A stretch of DNA of 64,000 bases. It comes from Pseudorhodobacter antarcticus (GTDB lineage Bacteria; Pseudomonadota; Alphaproteobacteria; Rhodobacterales; Rhodobacteraceae). The DNA is taken from the NCBI GenBank assembly GCA_945862435.1, contig CAMAXX010000002.1, forward strand, positions 1 to 64,000. The letters are read 5' to 3'. Position 1 is the stretch's first letter, and each line of letters opens with the position of its first letter. Below are positions 1 to 8,491 of this stretch, piece by piece. A model generated the notes under the pieces. It was given only the letters and a program-made list of their open reading frames with translations, was not told where the DNA came from and did no database searches. The translations under genes were made by a program, and so were the position numbers.

Positions 1-1169
1 GCGCCGCCGCTCTGCGCGACCGTATCCGCGCGCTGACCACGGTGCAGCAAAGCCAAGGTATCAACCCAGCTGGCGTGAATGAAGCCGATGTGATTGCACT
101 GCATTTGGAAAACGGTCAGGCCTGTGTGCAAGTTTTCTTCATTCGCGCCAACCAAAGCTGGGGCAACCGCGACTTTTACCCGCGCACGGGGGCGGGGGCA
201 GAAGAGGCCGAAATTCTTGAGGCGTTTTTGGCGCAGTTCTATGACGATAAAGAACCGCCGCGCCTAATCCTGCTGTCCCACGCGATTGATAACGAAGATC
301 TGATGTTGCAGCTTTTGGCTGATCGCGCGGGGCGCAAGGTTGAAATCGCCACCCCGCAACGGGGCGAAAAACTGGAATTGGTGGAAAACGCCGCCCGCAA
401 CGCCCGCGAAAGCTTGGCGCGCAAAATGTCGGAATCCAGCACGCAAAACCGCCTTCTGGAAGGTCTGGCCGAGGCATTTGATTTGGACGGCCCGCCAAAG
501 CGGATCGAGGTGTATGATAACAGCCATATCCAAGGCTCGGACGCAGTGGGCGGGATGATTGTTGCGGGCGCTGATGGTTTTTTGAAAAGCCAATATCGCA
601 AGTTTAACATCAAATCGGCGGCAGGGGCGAACAGCGACGATTTTGGCATGATGCGCGAAGTGTTGACGCGCCGCTTTGAACGGCTGCTGAAAGAAGACCC
701 AGACCGCAAATCAGAAATGTGGCCCGACCTGCTGCTGATCGATGGCGGGGCAGGGCAGGTGTCTGCCGTGGCAGGGATTTTGGCCGAACTTGGTGTGGAT
801 GACATTGCCATGGTTGGGGTCGCCAAAGGCGTTGACCGCGACCAAGGCAAGGAAGAATTTTACCGCAGCGGCGATACCCCCTTTGCCCTGCAACGCAATG
901 ATCCTGTTTTGTATTTCATCCAGCGCCTGCGCGACGAGGCCCACCGCTGGGCCATTGGCGCGCACCGCGCCAAGCGGTCAAAAGCCATTTCTGCCACGCC
1001 TTTGGATGATGTGCCTGGCATTGGCGCTGTGCGCAAACGCGCGCTGCTGGCCCATTTTGGCAGCGCCAAGGCCGTGGCCCGCGCGGGCCTGCCCGATCTA
1101 ATGGCCGTGCCGGGGATATCCGAAGCAATGGCGCAGCAGATTTCAGATTTCTTTAACGCAAAGAATTAG
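1..1169 (+). CDS. uvrC: Excinuclease ABC subunit C, 3' part (5' end outside window)
   Basis: UvrC makes the two incisions around a DNA lesion in nucleotide excision repair, working with UvrA and UvrB. The reading frame is open from base 3, so only the last 388 or so residues are present. They hold the RNase H-like 3'-side nuclease domain, with the YDNSHIQGSDAVGGM stretch and the LLLIDGGAGQ stretch carrying conserved acidic residues. The C-terminal double helix-hairpin-helix reads DDVPGIGAVRKRALL and then VPGISEAMAQQI. A strong hairpin terminator follows the stop directly. The identification is firm; the missing part should carry the GIY-YIG domain and UVR motif. Confidence 0.96.
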   Translation, partial: AAALRDRIRALTTVQQSQGINPAGVNEADVIALHLENGQACVQVFFIRANQSWGNRDFYPRTGAGAEEAEILEAFLAQFYDDKEPPRLILLSHAIDNEDLMLQLLADRAGRKVEIATPQRGEKLELVENAARNARESLARKMSESSTQNRLLEGLAEAFDLDGPPKRIEVYDNSHIQGSDAVGGMIVAGADGFLKSQYRKFNIKSAAGANSDDFGMMREVLTRRFERLLKEDPDRKSEMWPDLLLIDGGAGQVSAVAGILAELGVDDIAMVGVAKGVDRDQGKEEFYRSGDTPFALQRNDPVLYFIQRLRDEAHRWAIGAHRAKRSKAISATPLDDVPGIGAVRKRALLAHFGSAKAVARAGLPDLMAVPGISEAMAQQISDFFNAKN

Positions 1170-1190
1170 GGCCCCAATCGGGGCCCTTTT
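1169..1190. terminator. Rho-independent terminator between uvrC and the peroxiredoxin gene
   Basis: A GGGCCCC stem, a short AAT-containing loop and a GGGGCCC arm are followed by TTTT. It starts at the last base of the uvrC stop codon. It lies between two convergent genes and may serve both, though the T-tract favours the plus strand. Confidence 0.85.
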
Positions 1191-1193
1191 CCC

Positions 1194-1850
1194 TTATTTC
1201 GGCGCTTTGGCAAAGCGCAGGTAGGGCAGTTTGATGTCCAGATCGCCAAAGCGTTCTTTCGCCTGATCATTATTCAGGGCCAACGCCACGATCACATCTT
1301 GGCCCACTTGCCAGTTGGCGGGGGTGGCCAGTGGCACGCCGTCGGTGGCCTGCACGGCATCCAGCGCGCGCAGAATTTCGGCAAAGTTGCGGCCCACCGA
1401 CATCGGGTAGCTCATCGTCAGGCGCACCTTTTTGTCGGGGCCAATGATATAGACTGTCCGCACAGTGGCGGTATTCGCGGGGGTGCGCCCCTCGGCGGGC
1501 AAGTAATAGTCGGCAGGCAGCATGTCATAGGCTTTGGCCACAGTCAGGTTGGTGTCGTCGATAATGGGGAAATCGGCAGGGCTGCCTGCAAAGGTTTCGA
1601 TATCGCGCTTCCATTTGCCGTGATCTTCCACGCTGTCCACCGACACGCCAATCACTTTGGTATTGCGCGCCTTCCATTCGGCGGCAAGCTGCGCCACAGC
1701 GGCAAATTCGGTGGTGCAAACGGGGGTAAAGTCGCGCGGGTGGCTGAAGATAATGGCATAGCCGCCCGCCAGCCAGTCGTGAAAGTGAATGGTTCCCGCC
1801 GTGCTTTCGGCCGTGAAATCGGGTGCAAGGTCGTTAATGCGAATCGACAT
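1194..1850 (-). CDS. 1-Cys peroxiredoxin (Prx6 type)
   Basis: This 218-residue thiol peroxidase would reduce hydrogen peroxide and organic hydroperoxides in the cytoplasm. The peroxidatic motif PVCTTE places Cys45 in the usual spot. I see no second cysteine, which fits the 1-Cys Prx6 class, and the long C-terminal half after the thioredoxin fold is also typical. I chose the ATG at 1850 because AGGAGA lies just upstream and the protein then begins MSIRINDLAPDF, the usual family start. An in-frame ATG ten codons earlier has no such signal. It converges on uvrC and shares its terminator region. Confidence 0.93.
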   Translation of the reverse strand: MSIRINDLAPDFTAESTAGTIHFHDWLAGGYAIIFSHPRDFTPVCTTEFAAVAQLAAEWKARNTKVIGVSVDSVEDHGKWKRDIETFAGSPADFPIIDDTNLTVAKAYDMLPADYYLPAEGRTPANTATVRTVYIIGPDKKVRLTMSYPMSVGRNFAEILRALDAVQATDGVPLATPANWQVGQDVIVALALNNDQAKERFGDLDIKLPYLRFAKAPK

Positions 1851-2091
1851 GGGTCTCTCCTGTGTTGTCCGTTGCGACATACCTATATGCTTTGGAAAAA
1901 AATTCTAGATACGCAGGTTAGGATGCCGCAGAATAGAATATTTTCCTCTGATGCGCGCAGGTGGCCAAAAGAATGTCGCAAATAAGCGGTACAATTTAGG
2001 GCCGCATTCTATAAATCTGAGACTTAACGGGCCTATGCCTTGCCCAATCGGCGCAGTTGCGCCAAAATATGATCAAATTATGGGGGCTGAA

Positions 2092-3537
2092 ATGCTGCAC
2101 AAACGTGATTTTTATATCAATGGCGCATGGGTGGCCCCAAAGGCCCCGCGCGATTGCGATGTCATCAATCCTTCTACAGAAGAGCCATGTGCGGTAATCT
2201 CGCTGGGATCAGAGGCCGATTTGAATGCGGCTGTGGCAGCAGCTAAGGCGGCCTTACCAAAATGGGCGGCAACTTCGCTTGCAGAACGCCGCGCTGTGGT
2301 AGAGCGGATTTTGCAGCAGTATAACGCCCGCGTCGAAGAACTTAGCCAAGCGATTTCCATGGAAATGGGCGCGCCCATTGATCTGGCGCGGGAAGAACAG
2401 TCGCCTTGCCTGCCTTGGCATTTGGAAAACTTTCTGACGGCCTTTGACAAAATGGAATGGATCCGCCCGCTTGGCGCCCATGCGCCCAACGACCGCATCG
2501 CGCTGGAACCTATCGGCGTGGTGGGGCTGATTACGCCGTGGAACTGGCCAATGAACCAAATCGCGCTGAAGGTTATTCCTGCGATTCTGACGGGCTGCAC
2601 CTGTGTTCTTAAACCCTCTGAAGAATCCCCCCTGAACGCGATGATCTTTGCCGAATTTTGCCATGATGCGGGCCTGCCTGCGGGGGTGTTCAATTTGGTC
2701 AACGGCGACGGATTGGGCGTGGGGGCTGCGATGTCTGCCCATCCTGATATTGAAATGATTTCTTTTACGGGGTCAACGCGCGCGGGCCGCGCCATATCGG
2801 TTGCCGCCGCGCAAACGCTGAAACGCGTCACGCTGGAACTGGGCGGCAAAGGGGCGAATATCATTTTTGCCGATGCTGGCGAAGAGGCGGTTGCGCGCGG
2901 TGTGCGCAAGATGATGATGAATTCGGGCCAATCGTGCAACGCCCCCAGCCGTATGCTGGTGCAGCGCCCCCTTTATGACCGCGCCGTTGAAGTGGCTGCG
3001 CAAACGGCAAATGCCATTCAAGTTTTGCCAGCGCACCTAGACGGCGATCATATGGGCCCTGTGGTCAACAAACGCCAGTTTGACCAAATTCAGGGCTACA
3101 TTCAAAAAGGTATCGATGAGGGCGCGCGCCTGATTGCGGGCGGTCTTGGCCTGCCAGACAGCGTCAATCGCGGCTATTTCGTGCGGCCAACAGTGTTTGC
3201 CGATGTACGCCCCGGCATGACCATTGAATGCGAAGAAATCTTTGGCCCCGTGATGTGCATGATCCCCTTTGATACCGAGGAGGAAGCCCTGCACATCGCC
3301 AATGACACACCTTATGGGCTGACCAATTTTGTGCAAACCCAAGACGGCGCACGGCGCAACCGTTTGGCGCGCGCGCTGCGCTCTGGCATGGTGGAAATGA
3401 ACTACAACGGGCGCGGCGCTGGCAGCCCCTTTGGCGGGGTCAAACAGTCGGGCCGCGCACGCGAGGGCGGGCATCGGGGGCTGGAAGAATTCCTAGAGGT
3501 CAAGGCGATTTCGGGCTGGGATTCGGCGCAAGACTAA
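2092..3537 (+). CDS. Aldehyde dehydrogenase family protein
   Basis: A 481-residue NAD(P)-dependent aldehyde dehydrogenase that oxidises an aldehyde to its acid. Catalytic Asn151 lies in PWNWP, the cofactor-binding Lys in LKPSEE, general base Glu249 in LELGGKG and nucleophile Cys282 in NSGQSCNAPSR. The start at 2092 sits six bases after GGGGG and gives the normal N-terminus; the frame stays open further upstream but that part does not look like the family. The substrate cannot be read from the sequence. The gene stands alone, with about 240 bases of non-coding DNA before it. Confidence 0.92.
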   Translation: MLHKRDFYINGAWVAPKAPRDCDVINPSTEEPCAVISLGSEADLNAAVAAAKAALPKWAATSLAERRAVVERILQQYNARVEELSQAISMEMGAPIDLAREEQSPCLPWHLENFLTAFDKMEWIRPLGAHAPNDRIALEPIGVVGLITPWNWPMNQIALKVIPAILTGCTCVLKPSEESPLNAMIFAEFCHDAGLPAGVFNLVNGDGLGVGAAMSAHPDIEMISFTGSTRAGRAISVAAAQTLKRVTLELGGKGANIIFADAGEEAVARGVRKMMMNSGQSCNAPSRMLVQRPLYDRAVEVAAQTANAIQVLPAHLDGDHMGPVVNKRQFDQIQGYIQKGIDEGARLIAGGLGLPDSVNRGYFVRPTVFADVRPGMTIECEEIFGPVMCMIPFDTEEEALHIANDTPYGLTNFVQTQDGARRNRLARALRSGMVEMNYNGRGAGSPFGGVKQSGRAREGGHRGLEEFLEVKAISGWDSAQD

Positions 3538-3597
3538 CCGCTATTGCATATCACGCCGCTCTCGCCCCATCATAGGGAAACTGAAACGAGGCCCGCG

Positions 3598-3870
3598 ATG
3601 AAACAGTTGATCCTAACCCTAGCCGCCCTAATTGCCCTAAGCGTGCCAGCCCATGCTGGCTGCTATGTGGACTATAAGGCGAAAAAGGATGACCCGCTGC
3701 GGCTGCATTACGGTGTGGCCGAAGTGGCCTGCGGCGGCGATGCTTATAGTGAATTGGCCGATCGTCTGGCCGCAAATGGCTGGACATTGCTGGCCATTGT
3801 GTCCAGTTTCGATGAAAGTGGTTTGGCAGAAAGACAAGATAGTGCGGCCAATTACTTCCTTCGCTTCTGA
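3598..3870 (+). CDS. Small exported protein of unknown function
   Basis: I do not recognise this 90-residue protein. It opens with a clear Sec signal peptide (MKQLILTLAALIALSVPAHA) and probable cleavage before GCYVD. The mature part has about 70 residues and two cysteines (22 and 45) that could form a disulfide in the periplasm. The residue three before Cys22 is His, so this is not a good lipobox. Its 3' end overlaps the next gene by 29 bases in another frame, which implies coupled translation. The pairing suggests that the two products act together, but that is inference. Confidence 0.7.
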   Translation: MKQLILTLAALIALSVPAHAGCYVDYKAKKDDPLRLHYGVAEVACGGDAYSELADRLAANGWTLLAIVSSFDESGLAERQDSAANYFLRF

Positions 3871-4546
3871 TCTGCTGCGCGCGGGCAACCGCGCGGTCGT
3901 CATGGGTATGGCTGCGATTGTCGCTGTGCTGCTGGCGGCGGCGGTGTTCTTGTTCGCCTATCTTCCCGACGCCAACGCCTTTAACACACGGGTCGAGGCG
4001 CTGTTTATCGCCAATGCCGACCTGACATCTGGGGCCGAGATCAAGCTGCTGGAAATTCTGGCAGGCTCTGGCACTGCCTTTTCCGAAGTGCTGCAAAGCT
4101 ACCGCCAAGTGATCTTTGTTCTGCTGGCCTTTTCCACCGCCCTGATGATTGCTGCGCTGGTGTTTTTGGTGACCATCATCGCGCAAAACCGCCGTATATC
4201 GGCCATCGCGCGCAGCGGGATACAGGTGCAATCGATCCTTATCTCGCGCGGGGCGCGCACGGTTTACATCAACGATATGGAGTTTGATCTTACCGAAGCC
4301 GCCCTTGAAACCCTATCCGTTCTGGCCGAAGCGCGGATGGACGATGACATTCTAACAGGCGCGCAGATCGAAGGCGTGATCTCGGGCCGCGATGCCAGCG
4401 ATTGCGACGAAGCGGCAGGGGCAACACGGATCAAACGCCTGCGCGATGCGCTGGGCAATCAGTTGGTCGCGGAACTGCTTGTGAAAACCGTGGCGAAACG
4501 GGGTTACGCGCTGGCGGTGGGCAAGGATGCTATTCGGATGATTTGA
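3842..4546 (+). CDS. Membrane-anchored protein with C-terminal winged-helix domain
   Basis: With a GTG start at 3842 the product has 234 residues; an in-frame ATG at 3902 would give 214. Two hydrophobic helices (about 19-41 and 89-114) enclose a loop of some 48 residues that should be periplasmic. Residues 140-227 resemble the OmpR/PhoB C-terminal winged helix: a Leu-rich first helix, then RIKRLRDALG and TVAKRGYALAV, the usual recognition-helix and wing signature. ToxR and CadC carry the DNA-binding part at the N-terminus, so the order is reversed here. The upstream exported protein overlaps it. Function as a membrane-bound regulator is inferred. Confidence 0.72.
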   Translation: MRPITSFASDLLRAGNRAVVMGMAAIVAVLLAAAVFLFAYLPDANAFNTRVEALFIANADLTSGAEIKLLEILAGSGTAFSEVLQSYRQVIFVLLAFSTALMIAALVFLVTIIAQNRRISAIARSGIQVQSILISRGARTVYINDMEFDLTEAALETLSVLAEARMDDDILTGAQIEGVISGRDASDCDEAAGATRIKRLRDALGNQLVAELLVKTVAKRGYALAVGKDAIRMI

Positions 4547-4575
4547 GGGGGGAGGCGTTATACCCTCTCCCCCCT
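4546..4575. terminator. Possible hairpin between convergent genes
   Basis: AGGGGGGAG at 4546-4554 pairs perfectly with CTCCCCCCT at 4567-4575 across a 12-base loop. It covers the stop of the winged-helix gene and the last codons of the ubiH-type gene. There is no clear T-tract, so terminator function is uncertain. Confidence 0.35.
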
Positions 4576-5790
4576 AAGCAACTTTGGCGAACCTTCCCCC
4601 GCAACGCCCGAAGCCTTGCCCATAAACGCCCGCCGCAAGGCAGGCGTTGCCGCTACAGCGCCCATCCCCAAATCCCGCAGCCCGCGCAGGATGGGGTTGT
4701 CGTTGGAAAACAGCTTATTCACCCCGTCCATCCCCAGCGCCATGATGGTTGTATCGAACCGCCGCCATTCCTGATACCGCGCCAGCACGTCTGCCGCGCC
4801 AATGTCCAGCCCAAGGCGAGCGGCATCTGTTAGCACTTCGGCCAGCGCCGCCACATCGCGCAGGCCAAGGTTCAGGCCTTGCCCTGCAATCGGATGCACG
4901 CCGTGGGCGGCATCGCCAATTAGGGCCACGCGAGGCGCGATAAAGGTTTTGGCCACAGTCAGGTTCAAAGGATAAGTAAACCGCGCCCCTGCCAGTGTTA
5001 TATCCCCCAGAAAATCGCCAAAACGCGGGTGCAGGGCGGCGAGGTATCCTGCATCGTCCAGCGCCTGTATCTGCGCAGCAATCGCGGTTTTCTCGCTCCA
5101 TACAATGGATGAATGGTGCCCGCCGTGCAGTGGCAAAATTGCCAAGGGGCCATTGGGTAGGAAATACTGATGCGCCACCCCGCCATGGTGTTTTTCGTGC
5201 CGCACCGCCGTGACAAGGGCGGTTTGCCCATAGTCCCAGCCCCAACGCGTGATACCCGCACGCTGGGCCACGCCGCTGGCGCGCCCATCTGCGCCGACGA
5301 TCAGTTTTGCCGTCAGCACCCGCCCATCCGCCAGCGTCACACTGGCGCGGCCTGCCTGCACATCTTGCGCAACCACACTTTGGCCAGATATCAGGGTGAG
5401 CTTATCCTGCCCCTGCATCGCAGCCAAAAAGCCCGCGTAAACGTGGCGGTCTTCCACCATGTAGCCCATCGGCCCCGCCCCAAGCTCGGCGTGATCGAAG
5501 GTCGTAAAGAACGGCGCGGGGCCACGGCCCACCACGCCATCGGTGGTTTTAATCTGCAGCATCGGCTGGGCGTGATTAGCAAGCGCAGGCCACACCCCAA
5601 TCGCCGCCAACAGGCGCTGCGAGGCGGCGGCAATGGCGTAGGCCCGCCCGTCAAACCCCGTAGCGCCGCGCGAATCGGCGGCGCGCGCGTCAACAACAGC
5701 TACCTTTGCCCCGCCCTGCGCTAATGCTAGCGCCAAGGCAGGCCCGTTCAGCCCGCCGCCCACGATAAGGATGTCATAAACTGTTGTCAT
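4558..5790 (-). CDS. UbiH/UbiF/COQ6-family FAD-dependent hydroxylase
   Basis: A 410-residue flavoprotein monooxygenase that most likely hydroxylates the aromatic ring during ubiquinone synthesis. The N-terminal dinucleotide fold reads VGGGLNGPALALAL (from residue 10). GADGRASGVA is the second FAD/NADPH motif, and LIGDAAHGVHPIAGQGLN (near residue 290) is the strongly conserved ribityl-binding motif of the family. I cannot tell which ring position it acts on. The start at 5790 gives the normal N-terminus, though the ribosome site is weak. It is divergent from the amidase gene. Confidence 0.88.
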   Translation of the reverse strand: MTTVYDILIVGGGLNGPALALALAQGGAKVAVVDARAADSRGATGFDGRAYAIAAASQRLLAAIGVWPALANHAQPMLQIKTTDGVVGRGPAPFFTTFDHAELGAGPMGYMVEDRHVYAGFLAAMQGQDKLTLISGQSVVAQDVQAGRASVTLADGRVLTAKLIVGADGRASGVAQRAGITRWGWDYGQTALVTAVRHEKHHGGVAHQYFLPNGPLAILPLHGGHHSSIVWSEKTAIAAQIQALDDAGYLAALHPRFGDFLGDITLAGARFTYPLNLTVAKTFIAPRVALIGDAAHGVHPIAGQGLNLGLRDVAALAEVLTDAARLGLDIGAADVLARYQEWRRFDTTIMALGMDGVNKLFSNDNPILRGLRDLGMGAVAATPALRRAFMGKASGVAGEGSPKLLRGERV

Positions 5791-5869
5791 ACGCCCAATA
5801 TGGCGCATGTAGCAGGATTGTCCATGCGCCCCCTTGCCGCTATGCTTTCCAGATAAATGGGGGGGCACT

Positions 5870-7195
5870 ATGCGCAGAAATTGGGGCAATCTATCGGCTG
5901 TGGATTTGGGTGCAGAGATTGCGCGCGGCAGAATCAACCCTGTTGAATTGGCCGAGTATTTTCTGGATCAGATCGCTGCCCATCCCTTTGGCGCGCGGAT
6001 CTATGCCCGCACCACCGAGGGTCGCGCGCGCGCCGAGGCAATGGCCGCCGCAGCCCGCGCAAAATCGAACCATCGGCGGGGCGCTTTGGACGGTGTGCCG
6101 CTGTCGTGGAAAGACAATTTTGACACTTGGGATGCCGCAACCGAGGCAGGATCAGCCCTGCTGCAGGGTCGCCAGCCAAAGGCGGACGCCGCTGTGTTGC
6201 GCGACGCCACCCTTGCAGGCGCAGTTTGCCTTGGCAAAACACATATGTCGGAACTGGCCTTTTCCGGGCTTGGACTGAACCCAGTGACTGGCACCCCGCC
6301 CTGTATCAACGATGCCACGGCGGTGGCGGGCGGCTCGTCTTCTGGCGCGGCGACTTCGGTGGCAAATGGGCTGGCCCCCGCGGCGATTGGCACAGATACG
6401 GGTGGTTCGGTGCGGGTGCCAGCGGCGTGGAATGATTTGGTCGGGTTCAAGACAGATCATGCCAGCCTGCCTATGGGCGGGGTAGTGCCGCTGTGTGCAA
6501 GGTTTGACAGTATTGGCACCTTGGCACGCACAGTGGCCGATTGCGCGCTGGTTTGGGGCGCGCTGGCGGGTGCGCCTGTGCCTGATCTGACGGGGGCAAC
6601 CGTCGCAGGCGCGCGGCTTGCCGTGCTTGAGGATGTCGCCTTTGACGATATTCGTGCCGAACCTGCCAAGGGATTTGACGATGCCATCGCCCGCCTAGCC
6701 CGCGCAGGGGCGCATGTGACAAAGCTGCGGTTTCCCTCTATGACGCGCGCGTTGCATCTGGCGGGGCTAGTCTTTGCGCCCGAAGGTTATGCCCAGTGGC
6801 GAAGCACTATCGAAGCCGCGCCAGACAAAATGTTTCCGCCCATTTTGGTCCGATTTCGCGCGGGCGGCGATGTAAGTGCGGCAGATTATATTGCCGCTTG
6901 GGCCGAACTAGAGGGTTTGCGCACCCAGTGGCGCGCGGCGGTCGCTGGGTTTGATGCAGTGCTTGTGCCCACCTCGCCGATTCTGCCGCCCAATGTGCAG
7001 CGCCTGTTGGATGATCCCACCTTTTTCGCCGCCGAAAACCTGCTGACCCTGCGCAACACCCGCATTGGCAATTTAATGGGCGGGGCTGCCATCACCTTGC
7101 CCACCGCGCAACCATCGGTCGGGATTTCGCTTATGGGACATAACGGCGATCATCTTTTGCGTATCGCCCATGCAGCCGAGCGGGCATTACAGTAA
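5870..7195 (+). CDS. Amidase signature family hydrolase
   Basis: A 441-residue amidase. The Lys-cisSer-Ser triad is visible: Lys81 in SWKDNFD, Ser156 in AGGSSSGAA and Ser180 in GTDTGGSVRVPA. It resembles GatA, but no gatB or gatC is nearby, so a stand-alone amidase on a small amide is more likely. The start at 5870 follows a GGGGGG run. The frame remains open for 12 codons upstream, but those residues do not fit the family. The real substrate is unknown. Confidence 0.9.
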   Translation: MRRNWGNLSAVDLGAEIARGRINPVELAEYFLDQIAAHPFGARIYARTTEGRARAEAMAAAARAKSNHRRGALDGVPLSWKDNFDTWDAATEAGSALLQGRQPKADAAVLRDATLAGAVCLGKTHMSELAFSGLGLNPVTGTPPCINDATAVAGGSSSGAATSVANGLAPAAIGTDTGGSVRVPAAWNDLVGFKTDHASLPMGGVVPLCARFDSIGTLARTVADCALVWGALAGAPVPDLTGATVAGARLAVLEDVAFDDIRAEPAKGFDDAIARLARAGAHVTKLRFPSMTRALHLAGLVFAPEGYAQWRSTIEAAPDKMFPPILVRFRAGGDVSAADYIAAWAELEGLRTQWRAAVAGFDAVLVPTSPILPPNVQRLLDDPTFFAAENLLTLRNTRIGNLMGGAAITLPTAQPSVGISLMGHNGDHLLRIAHAAERALQ

Positions 7196-7302
7196 CGCGG
7201 CGCCATTTTTCACGCTGTTGTGTGCAGTTTTTCTAGACCTGCGTCGATTTTTTGGCTAACTTGCATTCAAACAGGGCGGTATGACCCTGAGTTGAGGCAG
7301 AT

Positions 7303-8487
7303 ATGGCATTTCCTGAGCGGTTCTCGAACCTGCCAGATTACGCATTTCCGCGCTTGCGGAAGCTACTAGATCATCACCCCGCGGGCGGTGACCCTGTTGC
7401 CATGACCATTGGCGAGCCGCGCCATCCGATGCCTGACTTTGTCGCGCCAATCTTAGCCGCCCATGTGAGTGAGTTTGGGGTTTACCCGCCCAATGATGGC
7501 ACGCCTTCGCTTTTGGCGGCCATCTCCGCGTGGCTAATGCGGCGCTATAGCATTGATATTGCAGACAATCGCCTGATGGTGCTGAACGGCACGCGCGAAG
7601 GCTTGTTCAACGCCTGCATCGCGCTGTGCCCCGAAACCAAGCGCGGCAAACAGCCTGTCGTGCTGATGCCGAACCCGTTTTATCAGGTCTATGCTGTAGC
7701 AACCCTTACAGTGGGGGCAGAGCCTGTCTATGTGTCCGCCACTGCTGCCACGGGCTTTTTGCCCGATTATGCCGCGCTGCCTGCTGATGTTTTGGATCGT
7801 GTGACGGTTGCCTACATCTGCTCGCCCGCCAATCCGCAAGGCTCGGTCGCAAGCCGCGATTATTGGACGCAGCTTTTGGCGCTGGCGGAAAAGCACGATT
7901 TTATTGTGCTTGCGGATGAATGCTATTCCGATATCTGGCGCAGCGCCCCGCCTGTTGGTGCGCTGCAAGTCGCCGCCGAAGTTGGTGCAGACCCAGAGCG
8001 CGTTTTTACCTTTCACTCGCTGTCCAAACGATCAAACCTTCCGGGCCTGCGGTCTGGCTTTGTGGCAGGCGGCGCGCTGGGCATGGCGCGCATCCGTCAA
8101 TTGCGCGCTTTTGCGGGTGCACCTTTGCCGTTGCCTATTCAGCGCGTGTCGGAAGCGGCATGGAATGACGAGGCGCATGTAAGCGCGTCGCGGGCTTTAT
8201 ATCATGCCAAGTTTGATTTGGCCGATCAGATATTCCAAAGCATCCAAGGCTTTGCCTGCCCAGAAGGCGGGTTTTTTCTGTGGCTGCCTGTGCAAGATGG
8301 CGAAACTGCCGCGCTAAAGCTTTGGCAGCAAACGGGCGTTCGGGTGCTACCAGGTGCATATCTTTCGCGCGAGGCTGGCGGGCATAACCCCGGCGCGGGG
8401 TATATCCGCGTGGCACTTGTTGCCAGCTATGACGAAACCAAAGCGGGGCTCACAGCCCTGCGTGATTGCCTTTATGGGGTGGAGTAA
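7303..8487 (+). CDS. Class I/II aminotransferase, DapC-like
   Basis: A 394-residue fold-type I PLP enzyme. Lys242 in [12 protein letters not shown] forms the internal aldimine, Asp205 and Tyr208 in LADECYSD bind the cofactor, and SPANPQG carries the conserved Asn. The sequence is closest to N-succinyldiaminopimelate aminotransferase (DapC), which would place it in lysine and peptidoglycan precursor synthesis. Substrate assignment within this family is unreliable from sequence alone. ftsK begins four bases after its stop, so the two are probably cotranscribed. Confidence 0.85.
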   Translation: MAFPERFSNLPDYAFPRLRKLLDHHPAGGDPVAMTIGEPRHPMPDFVAPILAAHVSEFGVYPPNDGTPSLLAAISAWLMRRYSIDIADNRLMVLNGTREGLFNACIALCPETKRGKQPVVLMPNPFYQVYAVATLTVGAEPVYVSATAATGFLPDYAALPADVLDRVTVAYICSPANPQGSVASRDYWTQLLALAEKHDFIVLADECYSDIWRSAPPVGALQVAAEVGADPERVFTFHSLSKRSNLPGLRSGFVAGGALGMARIRQLRAFAGAPLPLPIQRVSEAAWNDEAHVSASRALYHAKFDLADQIFQSIQGFACPEGGFFLWLPVQDGETAALKLWQQTGVRVLPGAYLSREAGGHNPGAGYIRVALVASYDETKAGLTALRDCLYGVE

Positions 8488-8491
8488 ACCG

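Noticed and set aside
1299..1985. Long plus-strand ORF of 228 codons opposite the peroxiredoxin gene
   Set aside because: It is the antisense shadow of a clear peroxiredoxin gene and has the His- and Gly-rich composition of such shadows.
3842..4546. Winged-helix gene considered as a response regulator fragment
   Set aside because: There is no receiver domain or remnant of one; instead two membrane helices precede the DNA-binding-like domain, and the frame is intact.
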